A stretch of DNA of 10,506 nt from the NCBI GenBank assembly GCA_030042955.1, contig JASHYQ010000226.1, forward strand, positions 1 through 10,506, in the 5' to 3' direction. The translations under genes and the position numbers were made by a program. This stretch comes from Thermoplasmata archaeon. Lineage in GTDB: Archaea; Thermoplasmatota; Thermoplasmata; Lutacidiplasmatales; UBA184. Under the pieces are notes generated by a model, which ran no database searches, was not told where the DNA came from, and saw nothing but the letters and a program-made list of their open reading frames with translations. Positions 1-7,636 of this stretch are shown here, piece by piece (the first letter of the stretch is position 1; each line of letters starts with the position of its first letter).

Positions 1-732
1 CGGGAACTCGAGCGTTCGGCCGATCTCGCGCACTCCGCGGAAGAGATGGTACTCGGCGTGGCGCAGCCGGACGACCTGGCCGTCGCGCCGTTCCTCAATC
101 AGTAGGAAGACCCCCGGGTTATCGGTCGGAGCGACACCGGTAAACCCCCCTCGCTTCGCAGCCCGTCCCGCCCGCCATCGTGCGGCCCCACGGAAGGCGA
201 GATAGCCGAGGTACCCAGCGAGCAGGAGCCAGGCAGTCGTCTCCCAGACCGGAATCGGGACCCGGCCCCGCTCGTACAGCAACAGCGAGAACGAGAATGC
301 AGTGAAGGCAAACGTGCCCAGGTTGACCGCCCGGTCCGCGTCGAGGTGCAGCTCCCTCTTGGAGAACGGGGCGAGAGGTTGCACCGGGTAATTCGTGAAT
401 CCGTCGAGAAGGAGGTGGCTGAGGCTGCCTACCTCCATCGCGAGGAAGTAGAGGAGCGCTGAGCCGGCCGCGAACGCCGGGCTGACGACCGCCGCGAGGA
501 GCAGCGGGACGAGGAAAGCCCCCGCCACGGCTATCACGGTTACGCCGAGGACCGTATGCACGATCCCGCGGTGGCGAAGGGCGGGGAACCGTCGTGCGAG
601 GGGAAAGAGGAGGATGTCGGCGTCCGGGAGGCCCCCGGCGAGCGCTCCGGCGGCGACATACTGAAGGTGGTTCGGTCCCCAGATCGCGTACGAGATCAGG
701 TAAGCGATCAGGACGTGTGTGAAGAGGTCCAT
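1..732 (-). CDS. YdjM/DUF457-type membrane-bound metal-dependent hydrolase (3' part outside window)
   Basis: I translated the minus strand from the ATG at 732; it stays open for 244 codons to the left edge, so the C-terminus is missing. The product starts MDLFTH and carries the family's conserved polar motifs between hydrophobic helices: His6, LPDAD at residues 35-39, HRGIVHT at 54-60, and SHLLLDGFTNYPVQ at 105-118 followed by LAPFS. These His/Asp clusters are the presumed metal ligands in the YdjM (LexA-regulated in E. coli)/DUF457 family. Further hydrophobic stretches lie near residues 64-84, 86-100, 139-152 and 165-180; a basic stretch (185-197) leads into a soluble tail. The exact substrate is unknown for this family. 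An AT-rich patch at 761-772 could be a TATA box, but it is weak. MDLxTH is the usual family start, which supports this ATG. The gene points away from the cyclase array and is probably a chromosomal flank. Confidence 0.85.
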   Translation of the reverse strand, partial: MDLFTHVLIAYLISYAIWGPNHLQYVAAGALAGGLPDADILLFPLARRFPALRHRGIVHTVLGVTVIAVAGAFLVPLLLAAVVSPAFAAGSALLYFLAMEVGSLSHLLLDGFTNYPVQPLAPFSKRELHLDADRAVNLGTFAFTAFSFSLLLYERGRVPIPVWETTAWLLLAGYLGYLAFRGAARWRAGRAAKRGGFTGVAPTDNPGVFLLIEERRDGQVVRLRHAEYHLFRGVREIGRTLEFP

Positions 733-915
733 GGGGGTCGCACGGCAGGCGAGAGGGCCTTCCTTCAAAAGGGGCGCGTCGCCCCAGTGACGGGGGGACG
801 CGGGCCGGATTGGACGGAGGGTGGTTCCGGTCACGACCCCGCAAGTCGGACGCGAATTCGACCCAGAGTTCTGAAGCGGGTACGCCCGCCAACTGGGACC
901 TTCCCCAATCGGAGC
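733..915. other. Intergenic region between the hydrolase gene and repeat copy A
   Basis: I see no convincing gene here; the open frames are short and have no recognisable protein character. It should hold the promoter of the leftward hydrolase gene. The only AT-rich candidate is around 761-772, about 35 bases before the ATG at 732. Confidence 0.5.
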
Positions 916-1190
916 AGCCCCGAGCGGAGTGCCTGCTGTTACATCACAATGGGATACACCACCGACTAAAGCAAGCAACGCCGCGACGACGGCAGGAGGA
1001 CCCCCGGCACTCGATGCCAAAGAGGTTTCGAACAGTCGCACGCGCTTCAAATGATGCTGGGGACTGGAAGATTCCTGCCCCGTCAGAGGTCCGGAGGTGA
1101 CCGTTACAAAAACCCCTCGATAGCAAAGGGCCGACGCGCCGGAGGCTCCTCGGTCGATAAGCGGCCAGTTCTAGACGGACCGCTTTCCGA
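916..1190 (+). repeat. Non-coding leader repeat, copy A, beginning with the tRNA-Gln 3'-end core
   Basis: It begins with agccccgagcgga (916-928), identical to the end of the tRNA-Gln gene read on the plus strand. Blocks shared with copies B and/or C follow: ttacatcacaatgggatac starting at 939, gcaacgccgcgacgacgg at 975-992 (identical in C), gacccccggcactcgat at 999-1015 (identical in C, at the same 24-base offset), ccgtcagaggtc near 1081, and a gaggctcc block near 1143. The last part (about 1171-1190) resembles the bases just after the TATA box in copies B and C. Copy A is about 44 bases shorter than B and C before that point, and has lost the BRE/TATA element. It lies upstream of cyclase 1. 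Confidence 0.75.
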
Positions 1191-1234
1191 AGGGGAGTAG
1201 TGCGCGGGTCGCCCCACTCCCTGGACGGTCCGGT

Positions 1235-2833
1235 TTGACGGGTTTGCGGTCCTTCCTCCGGCGACCGAAGAAAAACTGGTCCGAGACGACGCCGGCAAAG
1301 ATCCGGCATCCGCTCATGCGGCCACAACTTCCAGCCGTCGCCGCAGAAACATTCAAGCGAGATGCCGCAGTCCCCCTCTCCCAGCCGAGCGTCCGCATGA
1401 CTCGAACGAATCCTCCGCAGGGATCGGGGCTCACGTCCGGTCCCCACAGGGCCAGGGAATTGAATCACATCTCCCTCATGCTGGGGATCGAAGGGCAAAT
1501 CCTGGCGGCGCTCGGACCCGTCTCAAAGGGCCTCAAGGACCACCCGGGGTCGTCGGCGTTGCTTGGTCGCTTGAGAAGCGTAGCCGAAGACCACATCGAA
1601 GCGTGGAGGGTCCGTATGCTGGGCATCGGTGCCCCGGACCCCAGAACCTCTATCACCGTAGGGCCCCCGCCGGCGCTCCCGCCGGGGCTGGACGAGCAGT
1701 TGGCCCCTTCTGCCGCGTTCCAGGTCCTCTACACACTCATCAGCCAGGCCACGTTCGGCTACTCGATTCTCCACGTGGTCGCCCACCGGCAGTGCGACAG
1801 TGGGTGGGGAATCGAGGAGGGGAGTAGCGCGGACCTCGCCGACGAGCACCTGTCGGATTACCTGCAAGCCTTGGAGATTTTCCACAAGCTAGTCTCCGAC
1901 GTGACGGTGTGGGAACTGAGCCGGGATGGCCTAGAGTGCCGGTGCGTCTGTCCGTCCTGCGGGCTCGGCATCTGCATGTGCGGGTCGCACGGTACGGCGC
2001 GGCTAGTGGAGCTTTGGCAATCCGCGATGAACCCCGGAAAGATTCTCGCGGAACAGGGTCTGAGCATGCTGAGCCCGCCGCGGGCCGATAGTATGGCCCT
2101 TCGAGCTGGCTTGGACCGGGGGGACGCCATCGTTGACCTCGATGGGCAGCCGGTCGCCACGGAGACGAAGCTCTCGGAGAGCATAAGCGATTGGACACAG
2201 AGACTCCAGAAGGTCATCGGCGGGCCGGCAGCCGAGGAAAGAATGCGACTCCGGGTTCGTCGCCCTTCGGGCAGAGTCCAGGAGGTGCTCGTCACGTCCC
2301 ACGCGGAGAGCGCCCCGCTCCAGGAACGAAGACTCGCCGCGATTATGTTCACGGACATGGTCGGTTTTACTTCGCTCACGCAAAAGAACGAGCCGCGGGC
2401 CCTCGAACTGCTCGAAGAACATCGGGCGCTGGTGCGCGGGGAGTACCCTCGATTCAAAGGTCGAGAGATCAAGACCATGGGGGATGCATTCCTCCTGGAG
2501 TTCGCTAGTGCCCTGGAGGCGGCCTCCTGCGCCCTGGCGATTCAGCGAGCGGTGCGGAAGCGCAACCGGGCTGGTCGCAGCGAGAAGATTCAGCTCAGGA
2601 TCGGCATCCATGTGGGGGACCTGATCTCCGTCGGGGGGGACATCTTCGGGGACGCGGTCAATATCGCGTCGCGGATCGAGCCGATGGCCGAACCCGGGGG
2701 GATTTGCGTGACGCAGCAGGTCTACGACCAGATATGGAACAAGGTTCCCGTCAAGATGTCCGAGCTGGCGCAGGCCCGGCTCAAGAACGTAAAAGCCCCG
2801 GTAGGGGTGTATCGGGTGGCCGTACCGAACTAA
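1235..2833 (+). CDS. Class III adenylate cyclase with N-terminal helical/Cys-cluster and PDZ-like domains
   Basis: This 532-residue protein has four parts. Residues about 75-225 are helical, with polar residues such as EDH 118-120 and DEH 203-205 that recall a ferritin-like bundle (uncertain). A cysteine cluster, C-x-C-x-C-x2-C-x4-C-x-C, spans 235-249 with His252 close by, and probably binds a metal or Fe-S centre. A PDZ-like segment follows at about 281-356 (ALRAGLDRGDAIVDLDGQPV). The class III cyclase domain covers about 365-530. It keeps metal ligands Asp374 and Asp417, adenine-selecting Lys413 and Asp469, and transition-state Asn476 and Arg480, so it should be active on ATP. No membrane segment is evident. 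The start is uncertain: TTG at 1235 is the first usual start in an open frame, while ATG 1316 and ATG 1397 (residue 55) are alternatives. No promoter like those of the other two cyclases is present. I do not recognise this domain order from a characterised protein. Confidence 0.88.
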   Translation: MTGLRSFLRRPKKNWSETTPAKIRHPLMRPQLPAVAAETFKRDAAVPLSQPSVRMTRTNPPQGSGLTSGPHRARELNHISLMLGIEGQILAALGPVSKGLKDHPGSSALLGRLRSVAEDHIEAWRVRMLGIGAPDPRTSITVGPPPALPPGLDEQLAPSAAFQVLYTLISQATFGYSILHVVAHRQCDSGWGIEEGSSADLADEHLSDYLQALEIFHKLVSDVTVWELSRDGLECRCVCPSCGLGICMCGSHGTARLVELWQSAMNPGKILAEQGLSMLSPPRADSMALRAGLDRGDAIVDLDGQPVATETKLSESISDWTQRLQKVIGGPAAEERMRLRVRRPSGRVQEVLVTSHAESAPLQERRLAAIMFTDMVGFTSLTQKNEPRALELLEEHRALVRGEYPRFKGREIKTMGDAFLLEFASALEAASCALAIQRAVRKRNRAGRSEKIQLRIGIHVGDLISVGGDIFGDAVNIASRIEPMAEPGGICVTQQVYDQIWNKVPVKMSELAQARLKNVKAPVGVYRVAVPN

Positions 2834-2858
2834 GAGCCTGACCGGCGGCGGGAGATGT

Positions 2859-3179
2859 AGCCCCGAGCGGATTCGCCTGCTATTACATCGCAATGGGATA
2901 CACCCCCGTCTGAAGCACGTAGTGCCAGGACGACCGCACGACCACCCCTGGCACTTCATGCCGGGGAACTATCGAATCATCGTACACCGTGCAACTGGGG
3001 CTGGTAACCGGAGGATTCCTACGTCGTTCAAGATTCAAGGGGGTCGTCATAGAACCCCGTCCAGAGCGAGCGTCCGTGCACCGGAGGTTACCTTGACCGA
3101 GACATGCCACGTTCGGGCCCGCTTCCGCGTCCAAGATTACGGGGGAGGGGCTTAATCTAACGGAAACGGCTTTCGGGCC
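2859..3179 (+). repeat. Non-coding leader repeat, copy B, with the longest tRNA-Gln 3'-end core
   Basis: It starts 26 bases after the cyclase 1 stop codon. The core agccccgagcggattcg (2859-2875) matches 17 bases of the tRNA-Gln 3' end, reaching into the T-loop; the preceding t (2858) also matches the discriminator position. Next comes ttacatcgcaatgggatac from 2883. The middle has diverged from copies A and C. The end, from about 3141, is again close to copy C and carries the promoter. From core to start codon it is 321 bases, against 323 in copy C. Confidence 0.75.
3147..3160 (+). promoter_or_regulatory. Archaeal BRE/TATA-like promoter of cyclase 2
   Basis: The motif ggggcttaatctaa lies with its c at 3151, exactly 29 bases before the ATG at 3180. 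The same motif sits at the identical distance before the GTG of cyclase 3. The spacing places transcription start at or next to the start codon, so a leaderless mRNA is likely. No Shine-Dalgarno sequence precedes the ATG. Confidence 0.7.
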
Positions 3180-5105
3180 ATGGCCGCGACCCGTCGTCTC
3201 GCCGCGATCATGTTTACTGACATGGTCGGCTCGACAGCCTCAGCGCAAGCCGACGAAGCGGGGGCGCTCAAGCTCCGTGACGAGCAGGCGGGCTTGGTTC
3301 GTCCCCTATTCGCCGCCCACCAGGGCCGCGAGATCAAGTCGATGGGCGATGGCTTCCTCGCCGAATTCGATAGCGCTCTCCGGGCCGTCCAGTGCGCGAT
3401 CGACATCCAACAGCACCTGCATGAACGGAATTCGCAAACGGGCGTGACACCCATTCTACTCCGCATCGGAATTCACCTTGGGGACGTCGAACAGCGTGAG
3501 ACCGACATCTTTGGGGATGCAGTGAACATCGCCTCCCGCATCGAGCCACTCTCGCTCCCCGGGGGCGTCTGCTTCTCCGGTGAGGTGTTCAGCCAGATTC
3601 GAAACAAGATTCCGAACAAACTGGAGAAGCTCCCCCCGGCCCCGTTGAAGGGACTGCAAGTATCGATGGACGTCTATCAGGTTGTGCTGCCTTGGACTGG
3701 TCAGGGAACCCCGCCCGAACATTCTGGCCCCACGGGTATCGCAGTCCTTCCCTTCACCAACATAAGTCCCGATCCGAAGGACGAGTACTTTGCGGACGGC
3801 CTCACTGAGGAGCTAATCAGCGTGCTCTCCCAGTTGCGGGAGCTTCGGGTGATCGCGCGGACCTCCGTTACGCCGTATAAAGCCACCTCGAAAGGGATCG
3901 CTCAGATTGGCGCTGAGTTGGGCGTTTCGTCGATATTGGAAGGGAGCGTACGAAAGGCAGGGAATCAACTGCGAATCACCGCACAATTGATCGACGTGGT
4001 GACCCAGGGACATCTCTGGGCCAACTCGTACAACCGAGAGCTCAATGATGTTTTTGCGGTTCAAGCGGAGCTCGCGACGCAAGTGGCGGAAGCCCTGAAG
4101 ATTGAGTTACGGGCGACCGAAAAGGCCCAGCTCGGAGCCCGACCCGCAGTGAAGTCGGAAGCCTACCTCGCATACATCAAGGGACGGACCCTCTTGCACC
4201 AAGGGTCTGACGTCGCGCGCCAGGCGGCGAAGGCCCAATTTGAGCTCGCGCTCTCTCTGGACCCCAAGTACGCAGCGGCCTACTCTGGGCTCGCGGACGC
4301 CACTCGTCTCCATGGCCAGTGGGCCCCCTACTACATTCCTCGCGCGGAGTGGGAGGAGCCTGCGCGACGACTAATAGCGACCGCGCTCGAGCTCGACCCG
4401 AATCTAGCGGAGGCGCACGCGTCATTGGCTTCGACTCTCTGGAGCGACTTCGACCTCCCGGGTGCGGAAACGGAGTACCAACGGGCGCTCTCTCTGAACC
4501 CGAGCTACTCGCTGGCGCATCGCTGGTACGCAGAGTTCCTGGAAGACGAAGGCCGGGCCGACGAGGCCCTTGTGGAGTTTCGGTTGGCCGAGGCGGCGGA
4601 TCCCCTCTCGCCGCTCAACCTGATGCACTTCGCGCGATTGCTCGTCTGGCTTGGCAAGTTCGACGAAGCGTTCTCCAAGATTCAGAAACTCGCAGAGATT
4701 GAACCCGACGGTGATCTCTACCATGGAGGGCTGCGGGACTACAGCCTCGCCCGATCCGATATCGCGCAGGGCCTCAAGGAAATTCGATGGTTCGAGGATC
4801 GGAGGACCGACCCGCGGGACAAGCAACGTACGCGCGCCTTTTACTACGCAGTCTCCGGAGAAAAGGAGAAGGCGAGGGCCCTACTTCGACAAGACGAAGC
4901 GCTACCGGACCGCCCTCAGTCGGCTCAGTACACTGCCTGGCTGTACGCTGACTTGGGCGATCTCGACGACTGCTTTAGGTGGCTCGATAAAGCGATCGCC
5001 GCCGGTAGAATCGACTTCGCACCGTGGAGGCTCGATCCGTCGCTGGCGCACGTTCGGAGCGACCCTCGATTCCAGGCGGTACTGAAGAAGCTGAAGCTCG
5101 CATAG
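3180..5105 (+). CDS. Class III adenylate cyclase fused to TolB-like and TPR domains (paralog 1)
   Basis: The 641-residue product starts directly with the cyclase domain (about 5-170). It has metal ligands Asp14 and Asp57, adenine-selecting Lys53 and Asp109, and transition-state Asn116 and Arg120, all canonical, so synthesis of cAMP from ATP is expected. Residues about 186-310 match the TolB-like N-terminal domain often joined to cyclases in bacteria (GIAVLPFTNISPDP, EYFADGLTEELI, LEGSVRKAGNQLRITAQLID, HLWANSY). From about 325 to the end are degenerate TPR repeats, for example YAAAYSGLADA, AEAHASLASTL and DEALVEFRLAEAADP, probably a protein-binding regulatory scaffold. No signal peptide or membrane helix is seen, so it should be cytoplasmic. 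The ATG is fixed by the promoter spacing and by alignment with the paralog at 8106. By my count 38 of the first 60 residues are identical in the two. This architecture is best known from bacteria such as rhizobia, so ancestral transfer from bacteria is possible. Confidence 0.93.
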   Translation: MAATRRLAAIMFTDMVGSTASAQADEAGALKLRDEQAGLVRPLFAAHQGREIKSMGDGFLAEFDSALRAVQCAIDIQQHLHERNSQTGVTPILLRIGIHLGDVEQRETDIFGDAVNIASRIEPLSLPGGVCFSGEVFSQIRNKIPNKLEKLPPAPLKGLQVSMDVYQVVLPWTGQGTPPEHSGPTGIAVLPFTNISPDPKDEYFADGLTEELISVLSQLRELRVIARTSVTPYKATSKGIAQIGAELGVSSILEGSVRKAGNQLRITAQLIDVVTQGHLWANSYNRELNDVFAVQAELATQVAEALKIELRATEKAQLGARPAVKSEAYLAYIKGRTLLHQGSDVARQAAKAQFELALSLDPKYAAAYSGLADATRLHGQWAPYYIPRAEWEEPARRLIATALELDPNLAEAHASLASTLWSDFDLPGAETEYQRALSLNPSYSLAHRWYAEFLEDEGRADEALVEFRLAEAADPLSPLNLMHFARLLVWLGKFDEAFSKIQKLAEIEPDGDLYHGGLRDYSLARSDIAQGLKEIRWFEDRRTDPRDKQRTRAFYYAVSGEKEKARALLRQDEALPDRPQSAQYTAWLYADLGDLDDCFRWLDKAIAAGRIDFAPWRLDPSLAHVRSDPRFQAVLKKLKLA

Positions 5106-5213
5106 CTCCGGGCAGGTCGGTCTCGCCGGCGCTGCAAAACCCACCCCTTGCCCGACGCTCGGGTCTCTAGGAACTGCCCCGGCACGCCCTGGCCATCGGC
5201 GACTGGTGAGATC

Positions 5214-5226
5214 TAGCCCCGAGCGG
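5214..5226 (+). repeat. tRNA-Gln 3'-end core repeat D
   Basis: The 13 bases tagccccgagcgg are identical to the tRNA-Gln acceptor and T-stem 3' strand, including the discriminator position. It starts 109 bases after the cyclase 2 stop codon. The equivalent position after cyclase 3 is the tRNA itself, also 109 bases after the stop. The ttacatcgcaatggg block that follows copies A, B and C is absent here. With the next two bases the core forms ccccgagcgggg (5217-5228), a small hairpin between convergent genes that might help termination. The surrounding gap (5106-5287) shows no gene. Confidence 0.7.
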
Positions 5227-5287
5227 GGTTAGACCGGTTTTGCGACCAATGAGGTATCAATCTCGAGGGCCACGGAAGGGGTGTGAG

Positions 5288-6883
5288 CTAAGGGTTCAAA
5301 GCCGGTCGGGAGGGCGAGGTGGACTTCCTCCGCCTCGGTAGAGGTCGCTGGAGACCCGTCAGCCCCCACGACAACAGAAAACCGACGCATGACAGACTCG
5401 CTGCCAGGACCGCGGCCCAGACAAAGCCGGCATTGGCGGGGACGGAAAACGGGACCTCGACGCCGGGTCGAACCAAGATGTACCGGGTCACAAGGAAGCT
5501 TTCCACAATCGTCGTACCCACCACCGGTCCGACCGCGCTTCCGAGGTTGCGGAAGGTTTGGGTCACTCCGGTCTGAATTCCGAGCTCTTCCGGGGATACA
5601 GAGAGAACAATCACGTTCGTCGTGGCGATGAGGACCGCCACGGTGCCCACGAGGAGGGGAATTGAGAGGAGGATAACGAGAAACACGGTTCCGTGGTCGA
5701 ACGCGAGGCCGGTGGCCCCGAACCCCATCATACCGAACCCAAGAATGGTGATCGGCTTGGGGGCCCAGTTGGAGACGGCCCACCCGAGCACCGGACCGAA
5801 GGCCAACATCGACATCACGCTGGGGAGGCCCAGCAGCCCCATCTGGAACTCGGTGAGCCCGAATCCCGGCGCGACCGGGTCCTCGATCAGGATGACCAAC
5901 GTCACGAAGAAGAGGAACTGAACGGTCCCGAGGAGGACTCCGGCCACGTTCGAGATCCAGATATTCCGTTGCTTGAGCGCGGCAAACGAGACGGCGGGAG
6001 CGACGGTGTGCGTCTCGCGGTAAACGAAGAGAACTGCCCCAAGGAGGGCGATGAGGAAGAACTCGGGCACTCCCCACACCAAGGAGCCCCACCGAACGGC
6101 GGAGAAGCTCGTCCATCCCCAACTCGTTCCTTCCGTGACGGCGAACAGGAACATTGCGAGGGTGACCCCGAGGAATCCAATGCCCGCGACGTCGACTGGT
6201 TTCGGCTCTCGAGAAGGGGATTCTCGAACGACGAAGGCGGCGAGTGCGACGAGAAGGAAGGCAAAGGGGATGACCGTATGGAAGGTCACCTGCCAACCGA
6301 ATTGCTGGGTGACGTATCCGCCCCCAACCAGACCTAGTCCGGCCCCCGCTCCGAACATGGCGGAGATGACCCCCTGATAGGTCCCCACGCGCCGGGCCGG
6401 CGCCACCTCGGGAACCATGGCGTAGGCGAGAGGAAACATCGCCATGCCGATTCCCTGGAGGGCCCGCGCCCCGATCAATAAGTAGATCTGGTTCGGGCGT
6501 GAGACCCCGACGGCGCTTCCGATGTTGGGGGTGAAGCCTGCGAGGCTCACCGCGACCCCGTACACGGTCATGACGACCAGGAGCGTCCGTTTCTTGCCGT
6601 ACCGGTCGCCGAGTTTACCGAAAACCGGTGTGGCGACCGTTCCTACCAGTAGGTAGGCCGACAGGACCCACGCGATGGTGGTGTAGGGTACCCCCGAGAA
6701 GAACGTGTAGAAGGTTTGGAACCCCGGGACGACCATCGTCTCGACATACGTGACCATCAGCGCCATCCCGGTGAGGACGACCAACACGGCGCGCGCGGAC
6801 CCCCGGTCGAACTCCGCGCCGGTTGCCGTCCGAGTCTCGTTTTGGTCAGCGCTGTCCATGGACCACGCCCGAATCCATGCCAT
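5288..6883 (-). CDS. MFS multidrug exporter, DHA2/EmrB-like (14-helix type)
   Basis: This 531-residue integral membrane protein is probably a proton-coupled exporter of drugs or other small molecules. The MFS motif A is clear after the second helix (FGKLGDRYGKKR, residues 88-99). A motif C-like glycine-rich stretch follows (GAGAGLGLVGGGYV, 178-191), and the DHA2-type late signature TGVTQTFRNLGSAVGPVVG is at 438-456. Length and the number of hydrophobic stretches fit the 14-helix class. The C-terminus is basic (PRRRKS) and cytoplasmic. The ATG at 6883 gives the longest form; ATG at 6859 (residue 9) is an alternative, and its position after the TATA-like ctatag at 6898-6903 fits better. The HTH_10 gene is divergent and a perfect palindrome lies 17 bases upstream, suggesting local control. 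The substrate cannot be read from the sequence. Confidence 0.92.
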   Translation of the reverse strand: MAWIRAWSMDSADQNETRTATGAEFDRGSARAVLVVLTGMALMVTYVETMVVPGFQTFYTFFSGVPYTTIAWVLSAYLLVGTVATPVFGKLGDRYGKKRTLLVVMTVYGVAVSLAGFTPNIGSAVGVSRPNQIYLLIGARALQGIGMAMFPLAYAMVPEVAPARRVGTYQGVISAMFGAGAGLGLVGGGYVTQQFGWQVTFHTVIPFAFLLVALAAFVVRESPSREPKPVDVAGIGFLGVTLAMFLFAVTEGTSWGWTSFSAVRWGSLVWGVPEFFLIALLGAVLFVYRETHTVAPAVSFAALKQRNIWISNVAGVLLGTVQFLFFVTLVILIEDPVAPGFGLTEFQMGLLGLPSVMSMLAFGPVLGWAVSNWAPKPITILGFGMMGFGATGLAFDHGTVFLVILLSIPLLVGTVAVLIATTNVIVLSVSPEELGIQTGVTQTFRNLGSAVGPVVGTTIVESFLVTRYILVRPGVEVPFSVPANAGFVWAAVLAASLSCVGFLLSWGLTGLQRPLPRRRKSTSPSRPALNP

Positions 6884-6885
6884 CC

Positions 6886-6903
6886 GGGGCGATAGAGGCT
6901 ATA
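6886..6903. promoter_or_regulatory. Candidate overlapping promoters of the MFS/HTH_10 divergent pair
   Basis: The self-complementary ctatag (6898-6903) is TATA-like on both strands and lies 15-20 bases above the MFS ATG at 6883. On the plus strand ggggc (6886-6890) followed by gatagagg lies exactly 33 bases before an ATG at 6919, the same BRE-to-start spacing as for cyclases 2 and 3. The AT-rich part is weak, so this is a tentative call. Confidence 0.35.
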
Positions 6904-6920
6904 GGCCACGGGTGGCCTAT
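6901..6920. promoter_or_regulatory. Perfect 20-bp palindrome, candidate operator
   Basis: ataggccacgggtggcctat consists of two 9-base arms that are exact reverse complements around gg. It lies between the divergent MFS and HTH_10 genes and overlaps the TATA-like ctatag. The size and symmetry fit a dimeric regulator binding site; the neighbouring HTH_10 protein is the obvious but unproven candidate. Confidence 0.55.
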
Positions 6921-7153
6921 GGGTTCGGGCCGCAACTGGGGGAGGTCACACGTTCCAGCTCACCTTCGGAATCCCCCTTGACTCGTTCGACTTCGACATC
7001 GTCCCGACTCCCCTGAGAGAGGCGGCGTCGTCAATCCGTTTTCTTCGTTTCGGGACGGAGGGTTTTGTCGCGGTCTGCCGCGTTCCGCCCGAACGACAGC
7101 GGGCTCTGGTCCGCGGGCTGGAGCGGTACTACCGGCTCGCTCCTGCCCGAGGT
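6905..7153 (+). other. Probable N-terminal coding extension of the HTH_10 gene, lacking a usual start
   Basis: The frame of the HTH_10 gene stays open upstream to a TAG at 6902 and reads like real protein: HTFQLTFGIPLDSFDFDIVP, then SIRFLRFGTEGFVAVCRVP and ALVRGLERYY. It contains no ATG, GTG or TTG. ATG 6919, one frame off, would join it if one G were removed from the ggggg run at 6938-6942. The result would be MGSGRNWGGHTFQ and a protein of about 239 residues, near the usual size of the family. Either a sequencing or real frameshift or a non-canonical start may explain this. Confidence 0.5.
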
Positions 7154-7636
7154 GTGACGGCTTCTGCCGAGGGCAAGACCATGATTCGGATTCAGGGAAC
7201 TGTGTTCCGCCCGGGGTCCCTCCGGGTGGCCAGAACCCGCGCCACCTTTCGCCGCCTCCGCGGCCTCGAGCAGAGCCGCCAGCTCTACTTTCGACCCCCG
7301 GTGCTCGGAGACGATACCATCCGATACTCGGTGATCGCCGAAACACCGGCGCTCCGCGGGCTTCAGCGGACCTTGGAGTCCCTGCACATCCCATACCGGA
7401 TCCACCGGATCCGGCCTCTTGAGAAGGAGGCCGTCACACCCCTCGAGACGCTGACGCTCCCACAACGACGCGCGTTTCTGCTCGCTCGCCTGCGCGGGTA
7501 TTACGACGTTCCGCGCAGAGCGGATACCGCCGGCCTTGCCCGGGAGTTGAACGTGAACCGGGGAACGGTCGGCCGTCTTCTTCGGCGGGCCGAGAGGCAC
7601 ATCGTAGAGTGGGCCGTCGCTCAGCCTTCCCATTAG
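7154..7636 (+). CDS. Bat-like HTH_10 transcriptional regulator
   Basis: The 160-residue form from GTG 7154 ends in a typical archaeal HTH_10 (bacterio-opsin activator-like) domain, residues about 98-153. It has LTLPQRRAFLLARLRGYY, then VPRR, then the helix-turn-helix LARELNVNRGTVGRLLRRAE. The upstream part resembles the family's poorly conserved N-terminal domain, and continues in frame upstream of the GTG without a usual start codon, so this start is probably too short (see 6905-7153). The family consists of DNA-binding regulators found mainly in archaea. The divergent MFS gene and the palindrome suggest control of the pump and possibly of itself. GTG 7154 is used here only because it is the first standard start in frame. 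Confidence 0.8.
   Translation: MTASAEGKTMIRIQGTVFRPGSLRVARTRATFRRLRGLEQSRQLYFRPPVLGDDTIRYSVIAETPALRGLQRTLESLHIPYRIHRIRPLEKEAVTPLETLTLPQRRAFLLARLRGYYDVPRRADTAGLARELNVNRGTVGRLLRRAERHIVEWAVAQPSH

Noticed and set aside
119..892. 257-codon minus-strand frame at the left end
   Set aside because: It is a shadow of the real hydrolase frame that starts at 732 on the same strand; its composition is arginine/proline-rich with no domain.
2003..2959. Long minus-strand open frame of 318 codons
   Set aside because: It is antisense to cyclase 1, whose domains and catalytic residues are clear, and has no recognisable protein character; GC-rich DNA commonly gives such frames.
5217..5228. ccccgagcgggg as a strong terminator hairpin
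   Set aside because: The stem is only four or five pairs and there is no following T-run; the sequence is better explained by the tRNA-end core with two extra G.
5229..6296. 355-codon minus-strand frame over the MFS gene, ending with a GFEP-containing peptide
   Set aside because: It is out of frame with a well-supported membrane transporter. The GFEP string can reflect antisense tRNA T-arm sequence, but no T-stem pairs around it, so no tRNA remnant is called.
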